Shown here: positions 42,333 through 51,127 of the stretch, piece after piece | Numbering within the stretch: the stretch's first letter is position 1 | How the letters are laid out: each line of letters starts with the position of its first letter | Assembly: GCA_945861635.1 (NCBI GenBank) | Contig: CAMAWH010000015.1 | Span: forward strand, 39,261-103,260 | DNA length: 64,000 nucleotides | Origin: Klebsiella pneumoniae | Lineage (GTDB): Bacteria; Myxococcota_A; UBA796; SXON01 | Direction of reading: 5' to 3' | Notes under the pieces: model-generated | The model's database searches: none | Told to the model about the DNA's origin: nothing | The model's input: the letters and a program-made list of their open reading frames with translations, nothing else | Translations under genes and position numbers: made by a program

Positions 42333-43811
42333 ATGTCGATGAAGAAGACGAAGATCCTTTTCATCAAGTACCACGAGGCTGCGGATCAGCAGCCGCTCAG
42401 TCAGAAGGCCGCTGAAAAACTTGGGATTTTTCCGTCCCTCGCCCTTCTTCAGCTTGCTGCGTGGGTGCGTCAAGCCGGCTTCGAGGTCGGGCTCATCGAT
42501 CTCCACGCGGAAAACCTGCAACCCCGTGACGCCGGCCAGCGCGTCCGGGATTTCGCACCGGACATCGTCGCGCTCACGGCGAAAACGCTGGGCTGGCCGG
42601 CGGTCATCGAGATCGCGCAGATGGTCAAGGCCGAGTACCCCCGTGCGCTTGTCGTGGTTGGTGGCCCACAGCTGGCAATCTATCCGAAGGAATCGCTCAC
42701 GTGGGAATGCTTCGACATGGCTGTCGTTGGCGATGGCGAGGAGACGTTCCTCGACATTTGCGAACACATGGAAAGCGGTTCGGAGATGGACAAGATCCCG
42801 GGCACCGTTGTGCGCGTCGGCGGCGGAGACGTCATCATCAACCCGTCTCGACCGGTGCCAAAGGACATCGACAAGTATCCGATGCCCGCGTGGGATCTCG
42901 TCAATATCAACAGCTACAATTGCCTGACCCTGCTGAAGCCTTTCGCGACGATGGTGACGACGCGCGGGTGCCCGTGGCACTGTGGATATTGTTCACAGGT
43001 CTACAGTGACAAGCTGCGTTTTCGCTCGCCGGAGCTCGTTGTGGAGGAGATGGAGCACCTCGTCAAACAGTACGGCGTCAAGGAAATCGTCATGTTCGAC
43101 GAGACCTTTACGATAGGCAAGAAGCGGATGCGGAAGCTGTCCGAGGAGATTCTCCGCCGTAACCTCAAGGTGAAATTCAACATTCGAGCGCGGGTTGACA
43201 CCGTCGATCGCGAGGTTCTGGAGTTGTTGAAGCGCGCCGGCCTGCGCTCGATTCACATGGGCGTCGAAGCAGGCACAGACCGCGTCCTGAAAATCATGAA
43301 CAAGCAAATCACGCGAGAGCAGACGGAGCGCGCGTTCCGCATCGCGCGTGAGGTCGGCATCGAAACGCGAGGGTACTTCATGGTCGGCTACTACGACGCC
43401 ACGCCGCAGGATGTGGAGGAGATGATCAACTTCTCCTCCTCGATCGGGCTGGATTGGGCGTCCTACAGCGTGGCGACGGCGCTCCCCGCCACCGACCTCT
43501 ACCGGATCGCCCAGGAGCGGGGCTATGTCGATGGTGACTTCTGGCGGCGGTACACGATCAATGGCGGCGGTCCGATTCCCCAGCTGGAAACCGAGACGTT
43601 CACTGCCGAGCGGCTGCGGCAGTACCGCACCAAGGCCTACATGAGCTTCTACCTGCGCCCCGACCTCATCCGGCGGAAGCTGTCCAAAAGCGAGGGGCGC
43701 GCGGAACTCCTCGAAATGCTGGGCGGCGTCACCGTCCTCTCTGAAATCGTCAAAAGCACGGTCCTCAAGAAAATCCCCAGCGTTGGCATCGGCAAATGGG
43801 GAACTGTATAG
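42333..43811 (+). CDS. B12-binding radical SAM protein
   Basis: 492 residues from ATG 42333 (GAGGT eight bases upstream). N-terminal cobalamin-binding-like domain: LGIFPSLALLQLAAWVRQAG, DIVALTAKTLGWPAVIEIA, VVVGGPQLAIYPKESL, then FDMAVVGDGEETFLDI. The radical SAM cluster motif is MVTTRGCPWHCGYCSQVYSD (C-x3-C-x2-C), followed by VKEIVMFDETFTIGKKRM and RSIHMGVEAGTDRVLKIMNK. The class includes methyltransferases and ring-forming enzymes of lipid and secondary metabolism (for example BchE- and HpnP-like); the substrate is not evident and neighbours do not define a pathway. Confidence 0.88.
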   Translation: MSMKKTKILFIKYHEAADQQPLSQKAAEKLGIFPSLALLQLAAWVRQAGFEVGLIDLHAENLQPRDAGQRVRDFAPDIVALTAKTLGWPAVIEIAQMVKAEYPRALVVVGGPQLAIYPKESLTWECFDMAVVGDGEETFLDICEHMESGSEMDKIPGTVVRVGGGDVIINPSRPVPKDIDKYPMPAWDLVNINSYNCLTLLKPFATMVTTRGCPWHCGYCSQVYSDKLRFRSPELVVEEMEHLVKQYGVKEIVMFDETFTIGKKRMRKLSEEILRRNLKVKFNIRARVDTVDREVLELLKRAGLRSIHMGVEAGTDRVLKIMNKQITREQTERAFRIAREVGIETRGYFMVGYYDATPQDVEEMINFSSSIGLDWASYSVATALPATDLYRIAQERGYVDGDFWRRYTINGGGPIPQLETETFTAERLRQYRTKAYMSFYLRPDLIRRKLSKSEGRAELLEMLGGVTVLSEIVKSTVLKKIPSVGIGKWGTV

Positions 43812-43865
43812 GGGACAGTTGTTGCGTGTTTAGATTTCTTCTGGGCGTTGATAGGTAAATATTTC

Positions 43866-45167
43866 GTGAGCCACCTTTCCCCTCCCAGCATGCTTTCGGC
43901 ATTACGCTGGTGGCTAACGCTGGGCTGCATCAGCTTCGGCGGCCCCGCCGGCCAAATCGCCATCCTCCACCGCGAGTTGGTCGAACGTCGCAAGTGGATC
44001 GGCGAACGACGGTTTCTTCACGCGCTCAACTACTGCATGGTGCTGCCCGGCCCTGAGGCGCAGCAGCTCGCAACGTACATCGGCTGGTTGATGCACGGAA
44101 CGTGGGGTGGCGTCGCAGCCGGTGCCCTGTTTGTGCTTCCCTCGCTGGTGCTCCTCATCGGGCTTTCGTGGCTGTACGTCGCGTTCGGCACGGTGCCGGT
44201 CGTTGCTGCGGTGCTCGCCGGGGTGAAGCCTGGGGTAGTCGCCGTGGTCATCGGGGCGGCCTGGCGCATCGCTCGACGTGCGCTGCGAGGCCGATTTCTG
44301 CCGTCAGTCACCGCTCTCTCCCTTCTCGCGGCGTTCGTCGCTCCATTTCCGCTGATTGTCGCGAGCGCTGCACTCCTCGGGTGGATCTTCCGCCGGTCGA
44401 TCCCGCCGCACGCTCCGCACGCGTCGAACGCGCAATCCATGCCCGCATTCCTCGGCGACGACGATCCGCCGCCGACCCACGCAGCCCCTTCCTTCCGTCG
44501 GACGCTCTTGACCACCGCAGTCGCCGCCCTTCTCGGTGTTGGCGGCTATTTTATCCTGGATCACCTTGCGGACGGTGGGGCCGGCCCTTCCGGGGAGGGC
44601 ACGCTGCGTGACATGGCCGCCTTCTTCACCTCCGCCGCGCTGCTCACGTTCGGCGGGGCTTACGCAGTTATTCCCTATGTTTTCCACGGTGCCGTGGACG
44701 TCCACCACTGGCTCGACGCTCCCCAGATGCTCGACGGCCTGGCCCTCGGCGAATCGACGCCGGGCCCGCTCATCATGATCGTGGCGTTCGTTGGGTATCT
44801 GGGCGGCGTTGGTGCGGGCTCGGGGTGGAACGACGGCTTCGCGGCGGGCATGGCGGGAGCCTGCGTCGCCACGTTTTACACGTTTCTACCGTCATTTCTT
44901 TTCATTCTAGTGGGCGGCCCGTTGGTTGAGCGAACGCGCACCATTCCGGCGGTGACCGCGCCATTGACGGCGATCACGGCCGCGGTGGTCGGATTGATAC
45001 TCCACCTTGCATTTTTCTTGGCTCGACACGCGATCATCGATGTTCCATCAGGCATACTCGCGCTCGCGGCGGGTGTTGCGTTGATGCGATTCGACGTGCC
45101 CATCCCACGTGTTCTGGCGAGTTGTGCGCTCGTCGGCATTCTGCGCCACTATGTCGGATTCGGATGA
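43866..45167 (+). CDS. chrA: Chromate transporter family protein (ChrA)
   Basis: About 433 residues from GTG 43866 (AGGT upstream; TTG 43848 and ATG 43890 are alternatives). Long-type ChrA with two homologous halves. Half one: WLTLGCISFGGPAGQIAILH and NYCMVLPGPEAQQLATYIGW. Half two: TSAALLTFGGAYAVIPYVFH and ALGESTPGPLIMIVAFVGYL. These F-G-G-P and P-G-P motifs are family hallmarks. Inner-membrane antiporter that expels chromate, possibly sulfate-linked. No regulator nearby. Confidence 0.92.
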   Translation: MSHLSPPSMLSALRWWLTLGCISFGGPAGQIAILHRELVERRKWIGERRFLHALNYCMVLPGPEAQQLATYIGWLMHGTWGGVAAGALFVLPSLVLLIGLSWLYVAFGTVPVVAAVLAGVKPGVVAVVIGAAWRIARRALRGRFLPSVTALSLLAAFVAPFPLIVASAALLGWIFRRSIPPHAPHASNAQSMPAFLGDDDPPPTHAAPSFRRTLLTTAVAALLGVGGYFILDHLADGGAGPSGEGTLRDMAAFFTSAALLTFGGAYAVIPYVFHGAVDVHHWLDAPQMLDGLALGESTPGPLIMIVAFVGYLGGVGAGSGWNDGFAAGMAGACVATFYTFLPSFLFILVGGPLVERTRTIPAVTAPLTAITAAVVGLILHLAFFLARHAIIDVPSGILALAAGVALMRFDVPIPRVLASCALVGILRHYVGFG

Positions 45168-45241
45168 TACAAATCATATTTCTGGGCGTTCGGTGCCCGA
45201 ACGCGCTTGGCCTGCAGCACCGACGACGCTCCGCCGGAGCG

Positions 45242-46474
45242 CTATCGCTGGCTCGCCAACCGCGCCCGGAGTGCATCAAACGCAACCAATGGTCCGGCCG
45301 AAGGCGAAAAATCAACCTTTCCCGCCTTCACTTCGGCCGCGACGTCACGATACGCCTCCCGAAAGGGCTTCTTGCGACGGAGCGCTTCCGCAGTGGCGAA
45401 CAGTGTCCGATCGAGCGGCTGCGGTGTTGCGACGATGGCCGGCGCGAGATGGGCCGCAACGCGCAGGCAAGCCCGCGCCGTCTCGATTCCGCGTACCAAC
45501 GGCGCCTTGGTGAGCTGCGCGTCGCGATGGTACCCCCCCGGAAGCGCCATGATGTCCTCGATCTCGCGGCGTGCAGAGCGTACTTTTACCGAGGACGCGC
45601 GGAGTAGCTCCGCGACGTCAGGATTCCGTTTCTGCGGCATGATCGAACTGCCCGTCGTGAACGCGTCCGGCAGGCGCACGAGACTGAATTCGGCGCTTGA
45701 AAATAGGGTTAGATCCCACGCCCAGCGGGCGAGCAGCCCCGTTGCCGCCCCCAAGGCCCCGAGCGCGGAGGCCTCCACCAAGCCGCGCGTCAACTGACAG
45801 GCGGTAACCGGCTCCTCGACAGCCGCGAAACCAAGCAACGTCGCGGCGAGGTCGCGGTCCAGAGGCACGGGCGTACCGTACCCGGCCGCCGAGCCCAGTG
45901 GGCATCGATTCGCAAGTTTGATCGCGGCGTCCAGGAGAGGCAACGCGTCCACGAGCGCGCCCGCATACCCCCCCGCCCAAAGGGCGTACGAGGACGGCAT
46001 CGCCGGCTGCAGGTGGGTGTACCCGGTCAGCGGTTCGGGATTGCGTTCTCCCCACGTCAAGAGCGCTTCCGCTGCCGCACACCACTCGATCTTGGCGTCG
46101 CGCAGTTGCTCTAAAATCCACATGCGAACGTCCGTAAGCACCTGATCGTTTCGACTGCGCCCTGTGTGCAGCTTCCCGGCCAGGGGTCCGATTCGGGCCG
46201 TCAACAGCGCCTCCACCGCCGTGTGCACGTCTTCCTGCTCGCGCGTGATCGTGAAGCGACCTTTCTCGATGTCGCAGCGGATCATTTCCAATCCGACGCA
46301 AAGCGCATCCGCCTCCGGGGCGGACAACAGGCCCGCGGCCTGCTGCACTCGCACATGCGCGATGGAGCCACGTACGTCGTGATCCGCCCACCGCATGTCC
46401 ACGTCCGGATCGTCGCCCACGGTAAACGCCGCAATTAAGGCATCGATTTCCTCTCCCTTGTCCCACAGTCTCAC
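45242..46474 (-). CDS. argH: Argininosuccinate lyase
   Basis: Final arginine step, splitting argininosuccinate. 410 residues from GTG 46474, overlapping the deacylase stop (GTGA). Slightly shorter than usual (about 460). Signatures: LHTGRSRNDQVLTDVRMWIL, GYTHLQPAMPSSYALWA and FTTGSSIMPQKRNPDVAELL (the fumarase-superfamily GSSxMPxKxN loop). The first residues MRLWDKGEEIDALIAAFTVG match the usual start. Last gene of the argB-deacylase-argH group. Confidence 0.95.
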   Translation of the reverse strand: MRLWDKGEEIDALIAAFTVGDDPDVDMRWADHDVRGSIAHVRVQQAAGLLSAPEADALCVGLEMIRCDIEKGRFTITREQEDVHTAVEALLTARIGPLAGKLHTGRSRNDQVLTDVRMWILEQLRDAKIEWCAAAEALLTWGERNPEPLTGYTHLQPAMPSSYALWAGGYAGALVDALPLLDAAIKLANRCPLGSAAGYGTPVPLDRDLAATLLGFAAVEEPVTACQLTRGLVEASALGALGAATGLLARWAWDLTLFSSAEFSLVRLPDAFTTGSSIMPQKRNPDVAELLRASSVKVRSARREIEDIMALPGGYHRDAQLTKAPLVRGIETARACLRVAAHLAPAIVATPQPLDRTLFATAEALRRKKPFREAYRDVAAEVKAGKVDFSPSAGPLVAFDALRARLASQR

Positions 46475-47553
46475 GCGAGCACCGCCTCTATCGCCGACCG
46501 GTAGGCCGTCACAGCGGCATCCACCATCGCAAGGTCAACCCATTCGTCGGCGGTGTGTGAGACCTCCGACAACCCAGGCCCCCACTTGATCGCGGGGACA
46601 TGCGCGAGGTGCGCCCAGTCGGACAAGGTGGGCGACGAGAATTCGAGGGCCGCCGGAAAGGCGCGGCGCGCGGCGGTGAGGATAGCCGCATCGGCCGGTG
46701 TGGCAACCGGCCGGAATCGGTCGGATCGAACCACAACGGTTGCCCCGATCTGACTGGCGATCAAAGTCACCAGTTCGCCATGGGTGTAGGCCGCGGTCGT
46801 CCGCAGATCGATCGTCCATGTGGCGTGGTCGGGAATGACGTTGTGGCGATCTCCTGCGCGCGCCACGGTGACGACGCATGTCGTCCGGCCGCCGACGGGA
46901 TGCAAGCGTTCAAGGAGCAATCCTTCGACGGCAAGGATGTCCCGGGCCATTGCGGAGATGGGATTGTCGGCCAACTGGGGACGCGCAGCGTGACCGGCGC
47001 GGCCAGCGTTCCGGCAATCGAGCACGAGCAGGCCGTTTTGCGCGGTTGCGATGTTCATCCCCGTCGGTTCGCCGATGATTGCCATGTCCGGCGCCGGAAG
47101 AAGCGGTAGAAATGCCTCCAATCCGCCTCTCCCCACCTCCTCTTCGCAGACGGAAGCGAAGATCAGGCGGCCGCGATTCACTCGCGCCGTCGCGCAGGCC
47201 ATCGCCATGGCGGCCACGCACCCTTTTGCATCGTTGGCGCCGAGGCCGTAGAGGCGTCCATGTTCGACCGTCGGTACCCATGGCGGCCGGGTCCAGGACG
47301 GGGTGGCCGGCACGGTGTCGTGATGCGAGCACAGCAGCAGCGTGGGTCCGGTTGCGCCACCTGCACGCACCATGGCAACGTTGTGACCGCTGCGCACGAC
47401 CTCTGCCGAGGCCGCATTGATCTCGCCGCCGACGCTCACGTCACGGCACCACCGTTCCATCAGGTCCGCCGCGGGACCTTCCTCATGGCTCGGCGACCGC
47501 GCTGCCACAAGCCCACGCAACAGCGCCACAACGTTGACGGCGCCGTCGTCCAT
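46471..47553 (-). CDS. M20 family deacylase, probable N-acyl-citrulline/ornithine deacylase
   Basis: 360 residues from ATG 47553 (GGGTAAGGG upstream). Di-zinc M20 site: LLLCSHHDTVPAT (His, Asp), YGLGANDAKGCVAAMAM (bridging Asp), SVCEEEVGRGG (catalytic Glu pair), IIGEPTGMNIA, GRAGHAARPQLADNPI and EVSHTADEWV (last His). It is encoded between argB and argH. Because the carbamoyltransferase in this cluster is of the N-acyl-ornithine type, this enzyme most likely removes the acyl group from N-acylcitrulline, as in Xanthomonas, rather than from acetylornithine. That is inference from context. Confidence 0.8.
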   Translation of the reverse strand: MDDGAVNVVALLRGLVAARSPSHEEGPAADLMERWCRDVSVGGEINAASAEVVRSGHNVAMVRAGGATGPTLLLCSHHDTVPATPSWTRPPWVPTVEHGRLYGLGANDAKGCVAAMAMACATARVNRGRLIFASVCEEEVGRGGLEAFLPLLPAPDMAIIGEPTGMNIATAQNGLLVLDCRNAGRAGHAARPQLADNPISAMARDILAVEGLLLERLHPVGGRTTCVVTVARAGDRHNVIPDHATWTIDLRTTAAYTHGELVTLIASQIGATVVVRSDRFRPVATPADAAILTAARRAFPAALEFSSPTLSDWAHLAHVPAIKWGPGLSEVSHTADEWVDLAMVDAAVTAYRSAIEAVLA

Positions 47554-47561
47554 CCGGACCC

Positions 47562-48458
47562 TTACCCGTCCTCGCGGCGGGTGACCAACATCGTTCCACA
47601 TCCTTCGTTCGTGAAGACTTCGAGGAGCAAGGCGTGGGGGCGCGTGCCGTCGATGATGTGGACGCGCGGAACGCCGCCTCGCAACGCATCGCCAACTGCC
47701 GCGAGCTTCGGCAGCATCCCCCCGGAAACGGCGCCCTGCCTGATCAATTCGTCGACCGTGCCGAGGTCGCCGTAGGACACGAGGCGCCGAGCGTCGGCAG
47801 GGTCCTCCAGCAAACCGGGGACGGACGTACAAAGGAGCAACTTTTCGGCGCCAAGCGCCATCGCCACGCGCGCGCCAATCGTATCGGCGTTCGTGTTGAG
47901 CAAGCCCCCCGCTCCGTCGCCGATCAGGGAGCAGTAGACCGGCACCATTCCCGCGTCAAGCAGCATGCGTGGCAGCGCGACATCGACCGAATCGATGTCA
48001 CCGACGAAGCCGAAGTCGACCGTCGTTTCGACTCCTGTCGAGGGGTCACGCATCGTGCGCGGCGGGCGGCGATGGCCGACGACGCTGCCACCATCGCCCC
48101 CGCTCAGGCCGACGGCGCGCACGCCTTGTGCCGCGAGCGCGCCCACTAATTCACTGTTGAGCGCGCCGCGGAAAACCATCCGCGCGAGATCCAACGTGCG
48201 CGCATCGGTGACGCGACGGCCCGCCACGACTTCACGCGGAACGTCCATCTGCGTGCACAGGGCGTCCAATTGAGGGCCGCCACCATGGACAAGTGCCACG
48301 CGAATGCCGACGTGGTGGAGGAGTGCGACGTCCTCGGCAATCGTGGCGCGCGCGCCGGCATCCGCAAGGATGGAGCCCGATACCTTGATGACGAAGGTCT
48401 TGCCCCGGAAAAGGCGAATGTAGGGGTGGGCGCCAAGGAGCGGGGTGATGCGGTGCAT
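47562..48458 (-). CDS. argB: Acetylglutamate kinase
   Basis: Phosphorylates N-acetylglutamate. 298 residues from ATG 48458. Amino-acid kinase fold: GKTFVIKVSGSILADAGARA, VALVHGGGPQLDALCTQM, RVTDARTLDLARMV, AVGLSGGDGGSVVG, DIDSVDVALPRMLLDAGMVP, LLNTNADTIGARVAMALGAE and AVSGGMLPKLAAVGDALRGG. First gene of a three-gene block separated from argF' by a 474-bp region with small plus-strand ORFs, so it probably has its own promoter. Confidence 0.93.
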   Translation of the reverse strand: MHRITPLLGAHPYIRLFRGKTFVIKVSGSILADAGARATIAEDVALLHHVGIRVALVHGGGPQLDALCTQMDVPREVVAGRRVTDARTLDLARMVFRGALNSELVGALAAQGVRAVGLSGGDGGSVVGHRRPPRTMRDPSTGVETTVDFGFVGDIDSVDVALPRMLLDAGMVPVYCSLIGDGAGGLLNTNADTIGARVAMALGAEKLLLCTSVPGLLEDPADARRLVSYGDLGTVDELIRQGAVSGGMLPKLAAVGDALRGGVPRVHIIDGTRPHALLLEVFTNEGCGTMLVTRREDG

Positions 48459-48563
48459 GGGGCGCGCGTCTATACCGTTTTGGGGGGGTCGCACGGAGGG
48501 AGTGACAATTCGCCTCAAGCGCGACGGTGGAATGCCGTACAGAGGGCAGGCACGAGGAGTCCC

Positions 48564-48767
48564 ATGCGATTCGGAAACATTGGTCCACCGCCGAACTTTG
48601 TGACCACCCGCGGCGCGATAGCGGCGGCGTTGGCCGAGCGCGTTGGCGCCAAGAACTCCGTCCTCCCGGTGCCCGCCGCAATTCCGGCGCGAGAGACGCT
48701 GACCGCCGATGCGTGGGCGACGCTCGCGGCACGAGCGGGGGGCGATGCCGGACAGATGCACGGGTAA
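48564..48767 (+). CDS. Small hypothetical protein
   Basis: 67 residues from ATG 48564, which has a near-perfect Shine-Dalgarno (GAGGAG, six bases upstream). Sequence starts MRFGNIGPPPNFVTTRGAIA and includes an Ala-rich helix (AALAERVGAKNS). No signal peptide and no known family. It lies on the opposite strand inside the arginine cluster, between argB and the carbamoyltransferase gene. Confidence 0.5.
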   Translation: MRFGNIGPPPNFVTTRGAIAAALAERVGAKNSVLPVPAAIPARETLTADAWATLAARAGGDAGQMHG

Positions 48768-48830
48768 TCCGCGCCCCTCAAGCCGCCACGCCTCCGCGCC
48801 GATCCACGGGACACTCCCCGGAATGGCCCT

Positions 48831-48926
48831 ATGGATCAACGCACGTTCGAAGAAATCCTGTTCCTGATCGCGGAAGAGTTGGGCGAAATCGACGTGATCA
48901 CGGACGGTCTCGAAGAGATCGTCTAG
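48831..48926 (+). CDS. Very small acidic ORF (31 aa)
   Basis: ATG 48831 to TAG 48926. Encodes MDQRTFEEILFLIAEELGEI followed by DVITDGLEEIV, a strongly helical acidic peptide with codon use like its neighbours. The ribosome-binding site is weak (GGAATGG). It ends six bases before the carbamoyltransferase stop on the other strand. May be a real small protein in line with 48564-48767 or chance. Confidence 0.3.
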   Translation: MDQRTFEEILFLIAEELGEIDVITDGLEEIV

Positions 48927-48932
48927 GGATCG

Positions 48933-49973
48933 CTACAAGAGCCAGCTGAGCAGCACGGCGGCTTGCACCGGTTCGCGGTTCGCGGCCTGAGGAACGACGC
49001 GGCTCTTCGGTCCGTCAATCACTTCGTCGGTAACGATGACGTTGCGTCGGACGGGAAGGCAGTGAAGGAAAGCGGTAGCGTTGCGCATCCGTTTGGCATC
49101 GACCGTCCAGTGTCCGAGGCCCTCGATGCGCGCTTCGTGCTCTTGGCGATTGCGCGCCCGCCAGCCTTTGGCGTAGACGGCGATGGCGCCATCCGCGGCC
49201 TCGTCGGGGTCACGCGTCACGGTGACCCGGGCGCCGGTGTCGCCGCAGAAGCTGCTCGCCCGCGCCATTTCGGCCTCGTCGAGGTCGAAGCCTTCTGGCA
49301 CTGCGACGTGCAGGTCAGCCCCGCCGAGGATTGCGGCTCGAACGACGGACAGGGGCACCGCCTGCGGAAGCGGCTTCGGATGGGGCGCCCAGGTCAAACA
49401 CACCTTCCGGCCGGCGAAACCGCCGCCCCCGAGGTCGGATAACGTCAGTTGGTCGGCCAAGCCCTGACAGGGATGTGAAAACGCGCTCTCAAGGTTGATG
49501 AGCGGCGCGCCGGCATGGGCGGCAAACGCGCGAATCACTTGCTCTTCCTCGTCACCCTTGGGAAATGCCCGGACGGCGAGCACATCGGCGTAGGACGACA
49601 GGACAGGCGCAGCCTCGCGAACGTGCTCCTGGGCCGATCCGTTCATCACAACGCCATCGTCAAACTCCATCTTCCAAGTGCCCTCCCCGGCTTGAAGATA
49701 CACAAAGTGTGCTCCGAGCCGTCCGGTCGCGACCTCCATCGAGGTGTGCGTGCGAAGGGAAGGGTCGAAAAAGAGCCCCGCAACCGCGCGCCCGCCGAGA
49801 AGCCGCAAACGCCCAATCTCAAGTCGATAGGCGCGGTAGATGCGCGCGAGGTCAAGCAGAGCCGCAGTTCCGGCCACACCCGGTTCGAGGCCGTCAATCA
49901 GCCGTGTGCCCTTCCAATGCTGCCGGACTTTGGCGACAGCGTCGTGGAGACGCGTTTCGAGGGTGGGTTGCAT
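48933..49973 (-). CDS. N-acyl-L-ornithine carbamoyltransferase (AOTCase/SOTCase type)
   Basis: 346 residues. The protein fits the N-acetylornithine branch, not ordinary ArgF: FFDPSLRTHTSMEVATGRLG, YLQAGEGTWKMEFDDGVVMN, LAVRAFPKGDEEEQVIRAFA, NLESAFSHPCQGLADQLTLS, LTWAPHPKPLPQAV and ATAFLHCLPVRRNVIVTDEV are all AOTCase-like. The carbamoyl-phosphate SxRT motif is SLRT, with HPCQ and HCLP intact. In a hand alignment to the Xanthomonas enzyme as I remember it, the Glu92 position that sets acetyl versus succinyl preference reads Gln here (NGSAQEH), so the natural acyl group is uncertain. Overlaps argD (TGATG). Confidence 0.88.
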   Translation of the reverse strand: MQPTLETRLHDAVAKVRQHWKGTRLIDGLEPGVAGTAALLDLARIYRAYRLEIGRLRLLGGRAVAGLFFDPSLRTHTSMEVATGRLGAHFVYLQAGEGTWKMEFDDGVVMNGSAQEHVREAAPVLSSYADVLAVRAFPKGDEEEQVIRAFAAHAGAPLINLESAFSHPCQGLADQLTLSDLGGGGFAGRKVCLTWAPHPKPLPQAVPLSVVRAAILGGADLHVAVPEGFDLDEAEMARASSFCGDTGARVTVTRDPDEAADGAIAVYAKGWRARNRQEHEARIEGLGHWTVDAKRMRNATAFLHCLPVRRNVIVTDEVIDGPKSRVVPQAANREPVQAAVLLSWLL

Positions 49974-51127
49974 CAGAGGCTCCGTAGGGCGTCGGCGAGC
50001 GCGGCGACGGCTTCAAAAGGAAGGTTGAGGGGGGGCATGAGGCGGATGACGGTTGGGTCGTCACTGCCGCCGACGATGAATCCGCGGCTGCGGAGTTCCG
50101 CGACGATCGGTTTCACGGGAGTAGGAAAAACCAGGCCGAGGAGGCAGCCGAGTCCGCGAATCTCGAGATCTGGAAGCGCGTCACGGAGACGACGTTCTAC
50201 TTCGGAAGCGCGCGCGACGAGATCCTCCGTACGCAGTACGTGATGCGTGGCCAGGATGGCTGCGCAGGCCATCGGGCCTGCGCCAAACGTGGACCCCTGA
50301 TCGCCGTCGCGGGCGGCTTCGGCCAACGCATGATCGACGAGGGTAACCCCGACCGGAAATCCACCTGCCGCACTCTTCGCCGACGTGATGAGGTCGGCGC
50401 GAACACCGAAATACTCCGCGGCAAAAGCGGCACCGAGGCGGCCCCATGCGGTCTGCACCTCGTCGAGAATGAGCAGTGCCCCAACACGATCGCATTCGGC
50501 GCGCAGCCCGACGAGAAACTCGGGTGTGGCCGTTCTCATCCCTGCCAACGATTGGACCGGTTCCAGAATTACCGCGGCCACAGTCGTGTCCAGCGCCGGC
50601 ACCTCTCCCCAGGGTACGAATCGCGTGTGGCCCAACTGCACCACCGGATACGACCGATACTTCTCCGAGTGTGTCACCGCCAAGGCACCCATCGTACGAC
50701 CGTGAAAACCACCTTCAAAAGCTACGACATCGGTGCGTCCCGTGTGGTGTCGCGCCATCTTTAGCGCGACCTCGTTCGCTTCCGCCCCGGAGTTCGACAA
50801 GAAAACGCGGGAGAGGTTGTCGGGCGCGAATTCGACGATTGCACGGCAGGCCGCCGCCCGAACCGGTGTGGACACGACATTGGAAAAGAACGCCATTCGC
50901 CGGGCCTGTTCACCGACCACCGCGACCCAGACGGGATGGGAGTGCCCGATCAGAGCGACCGCATGCCCGCCGTAGAAATCCCAGTACGCGCGGCCGTCGG
51001 CGTCCCACACCCGGGAACCGGCCCCACGGACGAGCGTGAGCGGGAGCTTGGCGTAGGTTGCCAACTGCCAATTCGATTCGGCGCCCGGATTTCCGATCAG
51101 TTGGTCGAGCAGGCCCTCGTGTATCAT
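49973..51127 (-). CDS. argD: Acetylornithine aminotransferase family protein
   Basis: 384 residues from ATG 51127, overlapping the argC stop by one base. PLP class III. Motifs: YWDFYGGHAVALIGHSHPVW, FLSNSGAEANEVALKMARHH, FEGGFHGRTMGALAVT, AAVILEPVQSLAGM, LILDEVQTAWGRLGA and LITSAKSAAGGFPVG with the Schiff-base Lys. Converts N-acylglutamate semialdehyde to N-acylornithine. Confidence 0.93.
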   Translation of the reverse strand: MIHEGLLDQLIGNPGAESNWQLATYAKLPLTLVRGAGSRVWDADGRAYWDFYGGHAVALIGHSHPVWVAVVGEQARRMAFFSNVVSTPVRAAACRAIVEFAPDNLSRVFLSNSGAEANEVALKMARHHTGRTDVVAFEGGFHGRTMGALAVTHSEKYRSYPVVQLGHTRFVPWGEVPALDTTVAAVILEPVQSLAGMRTATPEFLVGLRAECDRVGALLILDEVQTAWGRLGAAFAAEYFGVRADLITSAKSAAGGFPVGVTLVDHALAEAARDGDQGSTFGAGPMACAAILATHHVLRTEDLVARASEVERRLRDALPDLEIRGLGCLLGLVFPTPVKPIVAELRSRGFIVGGSDDPTVIRLMPPLNLPFEAVAALADALRSL

